DNA of 64,000 nucleotides, taken from positions 1 to 64,000 of the forward strand of contig NZ_CAJQZC010000013.1 in the NCBI RefSeq assembly GCF_907164555.1, read 5' to 3'. Below, piece by piece: positions 18,085-26,907 of this stretch (position 1 is the first letter of the stretch; the number at the start of each line of letters is the position of its first letter). Under the pieces are notes generated by a model, which was given only the letters and a program-made list of their open reading frames with translations, was not told the DNA's origin and did no database searches. The position numbers and the translations under genes are program-made. The DNA comes from Paraburkholderia saeva. Its GTDB lineage: Bacteria; Pseudomonadota; Gammaproteobacteria; Burkholderiales; Burkholderiaceae.

Positions 18085-19074
18085 CTACCGCCCCCACCGC
18101 AATCCCGGCGTATGCACGGCACTATCCCAATGCCGCATCATTTCCGCGTCGAGCACGCAGAGCGTGATCGACGCGCCGGCCATTTCCAGCGATGTCGTCA
18201 GCGAACCGACCTGCGCGCGCGCAATACGCAAGTCATGTTGCTGCAACCACGCGCGCGTGGAGTTAAAGAGCAGGTACAGCTCGCCAAGCGGCGTGCCACC
18301 GAGTCCGTTGATGAGCACCAGTAACTGCGCATCCGACGCGGGCTTAAGGTCGTCGACGATAGCCGTCAGCAACTCGGCGGCGATCGCATCGGCCGGTTCG
18401 AATTTCGCGCGACGTCGGCCCGGCTCGCCGTGAATGCCTACGCCGACCTCGATCTCGTCGTCACCGATCTTGAACGTCAGCGTGCCCGCAGCCGGCACCG
18501 TGCAGCTCGTGAACGCGACGCCCATCGACGCGGTCCGCTTGTTGATCCGGTCACCGAACGTCTTGCACTCTTCGAGATTCGCGCCGCTTTCCGCCAGGCT
18601 GCCCACCAGTTTCTCGACGATCACTGCGCCCGCCACGCCGCGACGCCCTGTCGTATAGCTTGAATTTTCGACGGCGACGTCGTCGTTGATCAGCACCATC
18701 GCGTTCGCCACGTCCGACATCTCCGATGCCATTTCGAAGTTCATCAGATCGCCCGAATAGTTCTTCACGATGAACAGCACGCCCGCGCCAGTATCGACGG
18801 CCTTTGCCGCGGCCATCATCTGGTCGGGCGTCGGCGACGTGAAGATCTGTCCGGGGCACGCCGCATCGAGCATGCCGTAACCGACGAAGCCAGAATGCAA
18901 CGGCTCGTGCCCCGAGCCGCCGCCTGAGATCAACGCGACCTTGCCGGGCTTCAGTTCCTTGCGTCGCACGAAGAGCGGTTCCTGATTCAGTACAACGAGA
19001 TCGGCATGCACTGTGGCGAACCCCACCAGACTCTCGGCAAGGAAATCGTCGACGTGGTTGATAAATTTCTTCAT
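18085..19074 (-). CDS. dhaK: Dihydroxyacetone kinase, DhaK subunit
   Basis: A 329-residue substrate-binding subunit, similar along its whole length to E. coli DhaK (from memory: ISGGGSGHEP, CPGQIFTSPTPDQ, IVKNYSGDLMNFE). His215 in GVGIHGEPG is the residue that forms the covalent hemiaminal with dihydroxyacetone. Together with DhaL it phosphorylates a short ketose. No DhaM phosphotransferase subunit is encoded nearby, so the phosphate donor may be ATP or an unlinked PTS protein. It is the last gene of the transporter operon; a GAAAGGAGCG ribosome site precedes the start. The substrate may be dihydroxyacetone or a related ketotetrose such as erythrulose. Confidence 0.92.
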   Translation of the reverse strand: MKKFINHVDDFLAESLVGFATVHADLVVLNQEPLFVRRKELKPGKVALISGGGSGHEPLHSGFVGYGMLDAACPGQIFTSPTPDQMMAAAKAVDTGAGVLFIVKNYSGDLMNFEMASEMSDVANAMVLINDDVAVENSSYTTGRRGVAGAVIVEKLVGSLAESGANLEECKTFGDRINKRTASMGVAFTSCTVPAAGTLTFKIGDDEIEVGVGIHGEPGRRRAKFEPADAIAAELLTAIVDDLKPASDAQLLVLINGLGGTPLGELYLLFNSTRAWLQQHDLRIARAQVGSLTTSLEMAGASITLCVLDAEMMRHWDSAVHTPGLRWGR

Positions 19075-19091
19075 GGTCTCCGCTCCTTTCG

Positions 19092-19721
19092 TTAGCCGTT
19101 TTGCGCGAGCCGCGCGCAGACCGCCGTGATCATCAACTGGCTGGAACGCGCACCCGGATCGATGTGGCCGCGTGAACGCTCACCGAGAAACGACGCGCGG
19201 CCTTTAGTGGCGAGCATGTCGCGCGTCGCGAGCATGTTTTCTTCCGCGACCTTCGGCAACGCCTCAAGCACGGCGGCTTTTGGCTCGCCCGCCACTGCAA
19301 GTTCGTCGAAACGCGCGGCGACTGGAATCAGCACGTCCATCATCGTCTTGCTGCCAACTCCTGTCTTGCCGCGCTGCCCGACCGCCTCGACGCCCGCGGC
19401 ATAAATGTGCGCGAAGCCGGCGACATCCATTGCGTTACCCGCCGATGCTTTCGCCATGCCGTTAAGCAGCGAGAAAAACAGCGGGCCCGACGAGCCGCCA
19501 ACCGTAGACAGCACCTTCGATGCAGCCAGGTCCAGCGCCGCGCCGAAATCTTCCGCTTCGATATCGGCGCGTACGGCGAGCAGTGCCTCCATGCCGCGCA
19601 GGAGATTGAAAATATGATCGCCGTCGCCGATCTGCTGGTCGAGCAGCGCGATTTCGTCGGTGTGTTCCTTAAGCGATGCATATGCGGCGTCGATGCACGC
19701 CATGACCGTTTTGCCGTTCAT
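19092..19721 (-). CDS. dhaL: Dihydroxyacetone kinase, DhaL nucleotide-binding subunit
   Basis: A 209-residue all-helical subunit that holds the nucleotide and Mg ions. The acidic motif LLDQQIGDGDHIFNLLRG (about residues 24-41) supplies the Mg-binding aspartates, and GGSSGPLFFSLL (about 75-86) and GVGSKTMMDVL (about 121-131) match the family. The first ATG overlaps the stop of the upstream ATPase gene (ATGA), and dhaK follows after 17 bp, so the kinase is made in step with the transporter. This is the reverse of the usual dhaK-dhaL order. Confidence 0.92.
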   Translation of the reverse strand: MNGKTVMACIDAAYASLKEHTDEIALLDQQIGDGDHIFNLLRGMEALLAVRADIEAEDFGAALDLAASKVLSTVGGSSGPLFFSLLNGMAKASAGNAMDVAGFAHIYAAGVEAVGQRGKTGVGSKTMMDVLIPVAARFDELAVAGEPKAAVLEALPKVAEENMLATRDMLATKGRASFLGERSRGHIDPGARSSQLMITAVCARLAQNG

Positions 19722-20746
19722 GTCGGAATCCTCCTGCCGTCGGCCCGGAAATAGAGAAGGCTGCGCGGCGGCATCGAGACGCCGACCGACTGCCCTGGAG
19801 TGAAGTTGCGTTCGGCAACGGTCGTCGCGACAACGGCCGTTCCTTCACGATCGAGGATCAGCAGATGGCGCAACGGCGAATACTCGAGCACCCTGAGGTT
19901 GAGGGCGTCGCCCGTCGGCTGCGATTGCGCGTCATGCAGCACGATGTCCTCCGGCCGGATCGCGACGGTCGCGGTGCCTGCCGGCATACCCGCCGGATCG
20001 AACAGCGCGGGTGGCAGCAAATTGATAGGCGGTGATCCGAGACGCTGCGCGGCGCCAAGCGAAACAGGGTTGCCATAGACTTCGCGCGGCGTGCCCAGTT
20101 GCACAAGCCGGCCGTGTTCGAGTATGCCGATGCGGTCGGCGAGCGTCGTCGCTTCAACCTGGTCGTGCGTCACGTAGATGATCGTCGCGCCGATCGTGCG
20201 GTGCAGCCGCTTGAGTTCGATGCGCAGTTCCTCGCGCAGCTTGGCGTCGAGCGACGACAGCGGTTCGTCCATCAGGAACACCTTCGGCTGCCGCACGAGC
20301 GCCCGCCCTATCGCGACGCGCTGCATCTCGCCGCCCGACAGATGCGTCGCCATGTTGTCGAGCTTCGATTCCATATGCAGCATTTCGGCGACGGCCTGAA
20401 CGCGTGCGCGGATTTCGGATTCGCTGCTGCGCCTTCTGGGTGAGCGAAGCGGAAACGCAAGATTGCCGAATACCGTCAGATGCGGATAGAGCGAGTATTG
20501 CTGGAAGATAAACGCGACGTCGCGATCCGACGGATGAACGTGCGTCGCGATTTCGCCATCGATCAGCACGTCGCCGCCATCGGGCTTTTCGAGGCCCGCG
20601 ATCAGCCGCAGCGTAGTCGTCTTGCCCGCGCCGCTCGGGCCGAGCAGGACGACGAACTCACCGTCCTTGACGTCGATGGAAAGATCGTCCACCGCGACGA
20701 TGTCGCCAAAGCGTTTCGATACGTTGCGCAACTGGATTTCAGCCAT
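19718..20746 (-). CDS. ABC transporter ATPase, UgpC/MalK type (second of two)
   Basis: A 342-residue ATPase of the carbohydrate-uptake class. Walker A GPSGAGKTT, Q-loop, signature LSGGEMQRVAIGRAL, Walker B VFLMDEPLSSLD and the switch histidine VTHD are intact. The C-terminal 100 residues form the OB-type regulatory domain of MalK-like proteins (TVAIRPEDI). I chose the ATG at 20746 (MAEIQLRNVSKRFGD), which overlaps the stop of the first ATPase by 8 bp; the longer frame reads through the neighbour. With its partner it probably forms a heterodimeric motor. Confidence 0.9.
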   Translation of the reverse strand: MAEIQLRNVSKRFGDIVAVDDLSIDVKDGEFVVLLGPSGAGKTTTLRLIAGLEKPDGGDVLIDGEIATHVHPSDRDVAFIFQQYSLYPHLTVFGNLAFPLRSPRRRSSESEIRARVQAVAEMLHMESKLDNMATHLSGGEMQRVAIGRALVRQPKVFLMDEPLSSLDAKLREELRIELKRLHRTIGATIIYVTHDQVEATTLADRIGILEHGRLVQLGTPREVYGNPVSLGAAQRLGSPPINLLPPALFDPAGMPAGTATVAIRPEDIVLHDAQSQPTGDALNLRVLEYSPLRHLLILDREGTAVVATTVAERNFTPGQSVGVSMPPRSLLYFRADGRRIPT

Positions 20747-21842
20747 GGCTGTCTCCGTTAGCGGGAATCGTGCGCGCCGCACCTGGCAGCAGGCGCGTCG
20801 TAGCGGCGTCGTACAGCAGCGTGCGATCCTTGTGAAACGAGAGGCCCACGGCCGTGCCGGCCGGCAGCCCGTCGTCCTTGCCGGCCCGCACGCGTACGAT
20901 GCCAAGCGCCGTCTCGACCACCAGCACCTGATGCGAACCGAGATATTCGTCGGCGATCACGTTGCCGCGCAGCGGGCCGTGATCGTCGATAAATATGTGC
21001 TCGGGACGAATACCCAGCAACACGCTCGCCGCGTCGGCGTCGCAACGCGGTACCGAAACCGGCGCGCCTTGCAGCAGAACCTGCTCGCTTCCCGCTGTCA
21101 CGCCGCCATCGACGCGCAGAAAATTCATCGGCGGGCTGCCGATGAAATTGCCGACGAACACCGTCGTGGGAAAGTGATAGATCTCGTGCGGCGATCCGGC
21201 CTGCAACACTTCGCCCTTGTTCATCACGACGATGTCGTCCGCCATCGCCATCGCTTCGCTCTGGTCGTGCGTAACATACACAGTCGTCGCGCCCAGCGCG
21301 TTGTGAAGCTTGCGCAACTCCAGACACATCAGCTCGCGGAAATCGGCGTCGAGCGTGCCAAGCGGTTCATCCATCAGAAAGGCTTTCGGCTGCCGTACGA
21401 TCGCGCGGCCCAGCGCCACGCGCTGACGGTCGCCGCCAGAGAGGCCACCGGTCTTGCGGTCGAGAATGTTTTCAATGCGCAGCATGTGCGCGGCGGCATC
21501 GACGCGCCGCACGATTTCCTGGCGCGACACATGTTCGTTCTTGAGCGGGAACGCGATGTTGTTGCGAACCGTCATGTGCGGATACAGCGCGAACATCTGG
21601 AACACGAAGGCGATGTCGCGTTGCCGCGCGCGCAGCGCGGTCACGTCTTCGCCATCGATGAGTATCTGGCCCGACGTCGGCAGCTCGAGGCCGGCGATCA
21701 TGCGCAGCGTGGTGGTCTTGCCGCAGCCCGAAGGGCCGAGCAGCACGACAAAACGACCCGCCGTGATCGTCAGACTGGTGTCGCGCACCGCGGTGAAATC
21801 ACCGAAGCGTTTGTGCAGGTTGGCGAGAACGATCGTGGACAT
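20739..21842 (-). CDS. ABC transporter ATPase, UgpC/MalK type (first of two)
   Basis: A 367-residue ATPase with Walker A GPSGCGKTT, signature LSGGDRQRVALGRAI, Walker B AFLMDEPLGTLD and VTHDQSEAM, followed by a MalK-type regulatory domain (LLGIRPEHIFI). The ATG at 21842 is preferred; an in-frame TTG at 21848 would overlap the small membrane gene. Two different ATPases in one importer operon, rather than a homodimer, recalls the rhizobial glycerol transporter GlpSTPQV, which supports a polyol or triose substrate. Confidence 0.9.
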   Translation of the reverse strand: MSTIVLANLHKRFGDFTAVRDTSLTITAGRFVVLLGPSGCGKTTTLRMIAGLELPTSGQILIDGEDVTALRARQRDIAFVFQMFALYPHMTVRNNIAFPLKNEHVSRQEIVRRVDAAAHMLRIENILDRKTGGLSGGDRQRVALGRAIVRQPKAFLMDEPLGTLDADFRELMCLELRKLHNALGATTVYVTHDQSEAMAMADDIVVMNKGEVLQAGSPHEIYHFPTTVFVGNFIGSPPMNFLRVDGGVTAGSEQVLLQGAPVSVPRCDADAASVLLGIRPEHIFIDDHGPLRGNVIADEYLGSHQVLVVETALGIVRVRAGKDDGLPAGTAVGLSFHKDRTLLYDAATTRLLPGAARTIPANGDSHG

Positions 21843-21844
21843 GA

Positions 21845-22042
21845 TCAATCGGGAAAATGACTGGTGACGACGAACGCAAGCGCCCCCACCAGAATGACGG
21901 GAAACGACCAGGTGTAAAGCGCGAGCGAAAAAGGCTGGACCAGCATGGCCGTGCCCAGCCCGATCACAACGGTCGATGCCCCTTCGCTATAATTGCGCCG
22001 CAGGAAGCGTCGGCGCGGCGTCGTATGGGTCGTCTGATTCAT
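21845..22042 (-). CDS. 65-residue membrane protein embedded in an ABC transporter operon
   Basis: A very small protein with a basic, Thr/Arg-rich N-terminus (about residues 1-20) and two predicted membrane helices at about 23-40 and 43-61. It is not one of the canonical ABC importer components. Its start overlaps the permease stop in ATGA, and its own stop is 2 bp from the ATPase start, so it is locked into the operon. Small membrane proteins are known in the same position in glycerol importer operons, but this one does not obviously match the family I remember there (DUF2160). It could be an accessory subunit of the transporter. Confidence 0.75.
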   Translation of the reverse strand: MNQTTHTTPRRRFLRRNYSEGASTVVIGLGTAMLVQPFSLALYTWSFPVILVGALAFVVTSHFPD

Positions 22043-22992
22043 TTGCGCACCGCTCCGAAAGTGATACCGCGCAGCAGATGCTTGCGCAGCACGACGGTGA
22101 AGAAGAGGATCGGCAGCACGAACAGCGTCGTCGCGGCTGCTACCGCCGGCCAGTCCTGGCCGCCCTCGCCGATGATGAACGGGATGAACGGCGGCATCGT
22201 CTGCGCATCGCCGCTCGTGAGCAGCGACGCAAACGCATATTCATTCCACGCGAAGATCAGACAGAAGATCGCCGTCGCGGCGATCCCGGTAATTGCCTGC
22301 GGCAGCACGACCTTCACGAACGCCTGCAGGCGCGTATAGCCGTCGACAAGCGCCGCTTCTTCATACTCGCGCGGAATCTCGTCCATGAAGCCCTTAAGCA
22401 GCCACACCGCCAGCGACACGTTCACCGCCGTGTACAGCACGATCATGCCGACGTAGCTGTCGCTCAAGCCCAGCGCGCGATACATCAGGTAGATCGGAAT
22501 GGCGACGGCTATCGGCGGCATCATCCGCGTCGAGAGAATGAAGAAGAGCAGATCGTCGGCGAGCGGCACCTTGAAGCGCGAGAACGCGTAAGCCGCCAGC
22601 GTGCCGAGAAACACCGCGAGAAACGTCGAGCCAAAGCCGATCACGAGCGAGTTCATGAAGCGCGGCAAAACCTTCGAAGGCCCGGCGATCACCATGTTGC
22701 GCTTGCGCACATCGCGCTCGTACCACGTCTGTGCCGGCGGCAGGCTCGCAATGAACTCCGGCGTCTGGCGCGAGCGGATCGTGAAGAGATTCACGTAGCC
22801 TTCCATCGAAGGATGGAATACGACGACAGGCGGATAGGCGATCGCATCTTCCTGCGTCTTGAAGCTGGTCAGGAAAATCCAGACCATCGGCAGCGTGGCG
22901 ATCAACGCATACGCAATCACGATCGTGGCGGCCACGCGCTTGCCGCGCGGCGTCGCGGCCACGACCGAATGTTGGGAGGTGGTCGGTCTCAT
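22039..22992 (-). CDS. ABC sugar/polyol permease, MalG type
   Basis: A 317-residue inner-membrane permease with about six helices. The coupling EAA loop EYEEAALVDGYTRLQAFVKVVLPQA lies roughly at residues 195-220 and docks on the ATPase. I chose the ATG at 22992 (MRPTTSQHS), which overlaps the stop of the upstream permease in ATGA; the longer frame is a shadow of that gene. A long periplasmic stretch between the first two helices is typical of MalG-like subunits with larger solutes. Confidence 0.9.
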   Translation of the reverse strand: MRPTTSQHSVVAATPRGKRVAATIVIAYALIATLPMVWIFLTSFKTQEDAIAYPPVVVFHPSMEGYVNLFTIRSRQTPEFIASLPPAQTWYERDVRKRNMVIAGPSKVLPRFMNSLVIGFGSTFLAVFLGTLAAYAFSRFKVPLADDLLFFILSTRMMPPIAVAIPIYLMYRALGLSDSYVGMIVLYTAVNVSLAVWLLKGFMDEIPREYEEAALVDGYTRLQAFVKVVLPQAITGIAATAIFCLIFAWNEYAFASLLTSGDAQTMPPFIPFIIGEGGQDWPAVAAATTLFVLPILFFTVVLRKHLLRGITFGAVRK

Positions 22993-23945
22993 CGCTGTTT
23001 CACCCGGTTGAGCGCCTTCACGTAGATGTTCGCCGCGCCGAACACCGTGACGAACAGGATGATCGCAAGCGCCGACGAGTACCCCGTCTGCCACTTTTCG
23101 AACGCCGCGCGCTTGAGCGTAATCGACACGGTTTCCGTCACGGAGCCGGGTCCACCCGACGTCAGCAGATTCACCATGTCGAACATCTTGAAGTTCTCGA
23201 TGCCGCGAAACAGCACGGCAAGCATCAGGAACGGCAGCGTCATCGGCAGCGTGATTGACCAGAACTGGCGCCACGGCGTGGCGCGATCCACTTCCGCGGC
23301 TTCGTAGATGTAGTCGGGAATCGAACGCAGACCGGCGAGGCAGATCAGCATCACGTAGGGCGTCCACATCCACGTGTCGACCATGACGATCGTCCACGGA
23401 GCAAGCGGCACGTCGCCGATCATCTGGAACGAGGCCGGCGCGATACCTGTAAAGAAACTGACGATGTCGTTAAAGAGGCCCGTTTGCGGTTGCAGCAGGA
23501 ACGTCCAGAAGTTACCCACCACGGCCGGCGACAGCATCATCGGCAGCAGGATCAGCGTGGTCCAGAAACTGTGGCCCCGAAACTGCCGGTTGATCAGGAG
23601 CGCAAGACCGAATCCAAGCAGCACTTCAAGACCGACCGACCAGAAGATGAAGCGCGCTGTGACCTGCATGGCGTACCAGATGTCTTCGTCGGTCAGAATG
23701 TCGATGTAGTTGTCGATGCCGACGAAGCGCGCGGGCACACTCGGCATGTTCGACTTGAAGTTCGTGAACGACAGCCGCAGCGCCCAGATCAGCGGAAAGA
23801 TGTTGATCGCGAGCAGCAGCAGAATGGTCGGAAGAATGAAGAGCCATGCGATCGTGCGATCCGACAGCCCGCGCAGGCGCGCGCTCATGCGCGTCTGCGC
23901 GGCCGTTTCAATGCCGTGCGGCGGAAAAGGCTTGTTTGCCAACAT
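22989..23945 (-). CDS. ABC sugar/polyol permease, MalF/UgpA type
   Basis: A 318-residue permease with about six membrane helices, the first at about residues 35-55. The EAA loop reads YEAAEVDRATPWRQFWSITLP. The chosen ATG at 23945 has an excellent ribosome site (AAAGGAGGCAGGC). It is separated from the binding-protein gene by 109 bp that contain a stem-loop and a tandem repeat. It pairs with the MalG-type subunit encoded next. Confidence 0.9.
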   Translation of the reverse strand: MLANKPFPPHGIETAAQTRMSARLRGLSDRTIAWLFILPTILLLLAINIFPLIWALRLSFTNFKSNMPSVPARFVGIDNYIDILTDEDIWYAMQVTARFIFWSVGLEVLLGFGLALLINRQFRGHSFWTTLILLPMMLSPAVVGNFWTFLLQPQTGLFNDIVSFFTGIAPASFQMIGDVPLAPWTIVMVDTWMWTPYVMLICLAGLRSIPDYIYEAAEVDRATPWRQFWSITLPMTLPFLMLAVLFRGIENFKMFDMVNLLTSGGPGSVTETVSITLKRAAFEKWQTGYSSALAIILFVTVFGAANIYVKALNRVKQR

Positions 23946-23963
23946 GCCTGCCTCCTTTAAGCG

Positions 23964-23998
23964 AACCCGCACGCGTATCCTGCACACGCGATGCGGGT
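23964..23998 (-). repeat. Intercistronic stem-loop after the binding-protein gene
   Basis: AACCCGCACGCG at 23964-23975 pairs with CGCGATGCGGGT at 23987-23998 (one mismatch), around an 11-base loop. On the minus-strand transcript it lies between the binding-protein stop and the permease ribosome site. There is no T-run, so it is more likely to stabilise or partly terminate the upstream message than to stop it. Confidence 0.55.
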
Positions 23999-24013
23999 CC
24001 AGTCTTCATACAC

Positions 24014-24054
24014 CTGATGCGCGTTGATGCGCGTTGATGCACCTTGATGCGCGC
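24014..24054. repeat. Four tandem copies of a 10-bp unit
   Basis: The unit TTGATGCGCG (with small changes) repeats four times at an exact 10-bp period and ends at the stop codon of the binding-protein gene. It is not coding on the minus strand. The 10-bp period matches one helical turn. Confidence 0.6.
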
Positions 24055-25383
24055 TTACTTGCCAGCATCCTTGAAAACCTTGTTCCAGTCTTTCACGAGC
24101 AGATCGAGCGCATCCTTTGCGCTGCCCTTGTCGGCCACCACGTAGTCATGCACGCGCTTTTGCATGTCGAGCAGCAGTTCGGCATACGTGGGCTCGGCCC
24201 AGAAGTCCTTCACGATCGCCATCGACTTCAGGAACGCAGGGGCGAACGGCTGGCTCTTGGGGAAATCCGGCGCATCGACCACTGACTTCGCCGCCGAATA
24301 GCCGCCCAGTTGCCACCATTTCTTCTGCACGTCACCCTGGGCAAACCATTTGATGTATTCGAGTGCGTCGTCCTTGTGATCCGAGTACGACACCACCGAA
24401 ATACCCTGACCGCCAAGCTGCGTGAACTGCTTCATCTCCTTCGGGTTCACGAAGAAGCCGATCTTGTCGCCGCCCACATTCGGATCCTTGTAAAGACCCG
24501 GGAAAAACGCAAACCAGTTCATCTGCATCGCGACCTGGCCGGACTTGAATGCGTCGAGGCCTTCCTGCATGTAGGCGTTCGTCATGCCGGGCGCCGTGCA
24601 ACACTTGTAAAGCGCCTTGTAGAACTCAAGGCCTTTAACCGCACCGGGCGAGTTGACGAAACCATCCAGCTGATACGGCTTCTTCGGGTTTTCATATTCG
24701 AAGCCGAAGTTGTAGAGCATGTTCGTCACGCCCATCGTGATGCCTTCGGAACCGCGTTCGGTAAAGATGTACGCGCCGTATACCGTCTTGCCATCGATCT
24801 TGCGGCCCTGGAAGAACTCGGCGGTCTGCTTGAGTTCATCCATGGTTGTCGGCGGTTCAAGTTCGCGTTTGTATTTCTGCTTGAACTCGGCGCGCAGTTC
24901 GGGGCGCGCAAACCAGTCCTTGCGATACGTCCAGCCGACCGCATCGGCCATTGCCGGCAACGCCCAGTAATTCGGCGTGTTCTTTGGCCACTCCGCATAG
25001 CCGACCACGGTAGCCGGCACGAAGTCGTCCATCGAGATCTTGTTCTTCGCGAAGAAGTCGTTGAGCTTGACGTAGTGACCGTTCACCGCCGCGCCGCCAA
25101 TCCACTGACTGTCGCCGATAATCAGGTCGCACAGCTTGCCGTGTGAATTGAGTTCGTTGATGAAGCGATCCGCGTAACTCGTCCACGGCACAAACTCGAA
25201 CTTCATCTTGATGCCCGTTTTGGCGGTGAAATCCTTCGACAGTTCGACGAGTGCGTTGGCCGGGTCCCAGGCCGCCCAACACAGCGTCAACTGCTTGCCC
25301 TGCGCGTGCGCGCCGCCTGCCATGCTGAGCCCCAGCGATAGCACGGCCGCAGCCATTACCCTTGCTGACGTAAGACGAAACAT
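24055..25383 (-). CDS. ABC transporter periplasmic solute-binding protein, family 1
   Basis: A 442-residue binding protein of the MalE/UgpB class. A Sec signal peptide covers about residues 1-27 (hydrophobic core ending GGAHAQG). The mature part starts with LTLCWAAWDPANALVEL, and repeated aromatic residues line the expected cleft (WTYRKDW, MNWFAFFPGLY). It captures the operon's substrate in the periplasm. A strong AAGGAG lies eight bases before the start. It is the first structural gene after the LacI regulator, 111 bp away, and probably the most highly expressed one. Confidence 0.92.
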   Translation of the reverse strand: MFRLTSARVMAAAVLSLGLSMAGGAHAQGKQLTLCWAAWDPANALVELSKDFTAKTGIKMKFEFVPWTSYADRFINELNSHGKLCDLIIGDSQWIGGAAVNGHYVKLNDFFAKNKISMDDFVPATVVGYAEWPKNTPNYWALPAMADAVGWTYRKDWFARPELRAEFKQKYKRELEPPTTMDELKQTAEFFQGRKIDGKTVYGAYIFTERGSEGITMGVTNMLYNFGFEYENPKKPYQLDGFVNSPGAVKGLEFYKALYKCCTAPGMTNAYMQEGLDAFKSGQVAMQMNWFAFFPGLYKDPNVGGDKIGFFVNPKEMKQFTQLGGQGISVVSYSDHKDDALEYIKWFAQGDVQKKWWQLGGYSAAKSVVDAPDFPKSQPFAPAFLKSMAIVKDFWAEPTYAELLLDMQKRVHDYVVADKGSAKDALDLLVKDWNKVFKDAGK

Positions 25384-25494
25384 GAGTCTTCTCCTTGTGT
25401 TCTTCCGGTCTCCAACCTGTCAGGCAGCGCCCATGCGCCGGGCGCCGTGTTTCGGCTCTTGCGGATCTGACGAACGGTCCGCGTGTCGCGAGCA

Positions 25495-26514
25495 TCAGGC
25501 ATGCGCATTCTCACGAAGATAAATTCGGGTTTCCGGCGTCGGAATGGCAAGCGCGCCCCGCACGTCGTTCAGAAAATTGATGGCCGCAAGCCCGGCCCAA
25601 TGCACGATGCCGCGCACGTCCTGATCGAGGATCACGTCGATCGCACGCCCGGATAGCTGCGCGCGGGTTTCGGCCGTGCATTCGTGACCGACCACAATGA
25701 GACGGGCCTTGTCGCCGGATTCCATCAGCGAGGAAGCAATGCCTGAAATGCCGCCGCCCGTCGCATACACGCCGACCAGATCCGGATGACGCGCGAGCAG
25801 CCCTTGTACGGCAAGTCCTGCACCATCGTCGTCTTCGGCAAAGTCCGGTTCGGCGACCCAGCGCAGGTTGCGAAAATCCTCTTCGAGTACCTGGGAAAAG
25901 CCGGTGCGACGCTCAAGCTGATCGTGCAGGCGCGACGATGCCGAGAGCACCGCAACCGTGCCGATGCGTGCGCCAAGAAAGCGTCCCATCAGCAATCCGG
26001 CCGTGCGCCCCGCGATGCGGTTATCGACACCGACATAGGCCGCGCGACGGCTCGACGGCAAATCGGAGAACACCGTGACGACAGGCACACCCGCTTCGTT
26101 CATCTCTTCGATCAGCCGTTCGACCCACGGATAGTCGAGCGGCACGAGTACCAGCGCGTCGTAGTCGACGGCCTGTTCGGCGAACGTCGCGGTGTCACGC
26201 TGGCTGGAAAAGTCGCATCGATAGAAAGAAGGCGTGATGCGATGTTCGCGAAAGAAGCTCGCCGACAGCGCGATGTCGCGCTCGACGTGATCGAGAAAGC
26301 GGGAGTTGACCTGCGGCAGCACGAAGGCCACGCGAAATGAATTCGGCTTTGCTGGCCGCCCGCGACTTGCGCGTTCGTCGCGAAGGTTCGCGAGCGCGAT
26401 ATGCACGCGTTCAGCCGTTTCCGGACGCACCGCCTGGTCGTCGCGCAGCACACGGTCGACCGTGGCCACGCTCACGCCGGCGCGACGCGCAATCATCATA
26501 CGTGTAGCCGGCAT
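25495..26514 (-). CDS. LacI-family transcription regulator
   Basis: A 339-residue regulator. The helix-turn-helix (MMIARRAGVSVATVDRVLRD) is at about residues 6-25, followed by the hinge and a periplasmic-binding-protein-like effector domain with the VGVDNRIAGRTAG segment (about 157-169). It reads in the same direction as the transporter genes and lies just upstream of them, so it is the likely local regulator, responding to the imported sugar or polyol. Its own promoter region (26515-26640) has AT-rich inverted repeats such as CATCA-N4-TGATG that could be its operator. Confidence 0.88.
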   Translation of the reverse strand: MPATRMMIARRAGVSVATVDRVLRDDQAVRPETAERVHIALANLRDERASRGRPAKPNSFRVAFVLPQVNSRFLDHVERDIALSASFFREHRITPSFYRCDFSSQRDTATFAEQAVDYDALVLVPLDYPWVERLIEEMNEAGVPVVTVFSDLPSSRRAAYVGVDNRIAGRTAGLLMGRFLGARIGTVAVLSASSRLHDQLERRTGFSQVLEEDFRNLRWVAEPDFAEDDDGAGLAVQGLLARHPDLVGVYATGGGISGIASSLMESGDKARLIVVGHECTAETRAQLSGRAIDVILDQDVRGIVHWAGLAAINFLNDVRGALAIPTPETRIYLRENAHA

Positions 26515-26907
26515 GTGTCTCCTCCGTTGCCGCGCTGTGCATCTTTTGCCGATGCCGCTTTACATCAAGTTAGTTTTTTCCGGCACAAATGCAAGTTTTT
26601 TCGCGTCATTAAATGCATCATTTTTGATGGCTTAAATGGAGCAAGCGTTGAAAAGCAATCTTTCGCTGCGCTGCAGGACCGGACGGCCGTGAGCGCGCGT
26701 TTCCCTTTACAGCTCTATCGGAGACCTAAGAAAGATATGTGAAATGCAGCGAATTGCTGCGCCACGTCATGGCTTCCATGACGGCGCCCTGACGGATGCG
26801 GTCGCCCGCGTTTCGCGATCGGGGAAAATGTCTGAAGATACTTCGCACGACGTCGATACCCGTCACACGCGCATCGATGCCGTCACGCAAACGAGCAATG
26901 CAGACGT
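26515..26907. other. Gene-free region upstream of the LacI regulator
   Basis: About 390 bp without a supported gene. The half next to the regulator (26550-26640) is AT-rich with several T-runs and short inverted repeats (CATCA and TGATG around four A on the minus strand). A short plus-strand frame at 26744-27010 has ordinary composition but overlaps the next gene on the other strand and has no ribosome site. Confidence 0.5.

Noticed and set aside
24014-24054. CRISPR-like array
   Set aside because: The repeats are 10 bp with no spacers and no cas genes are present; it is a simple tandem repeat.
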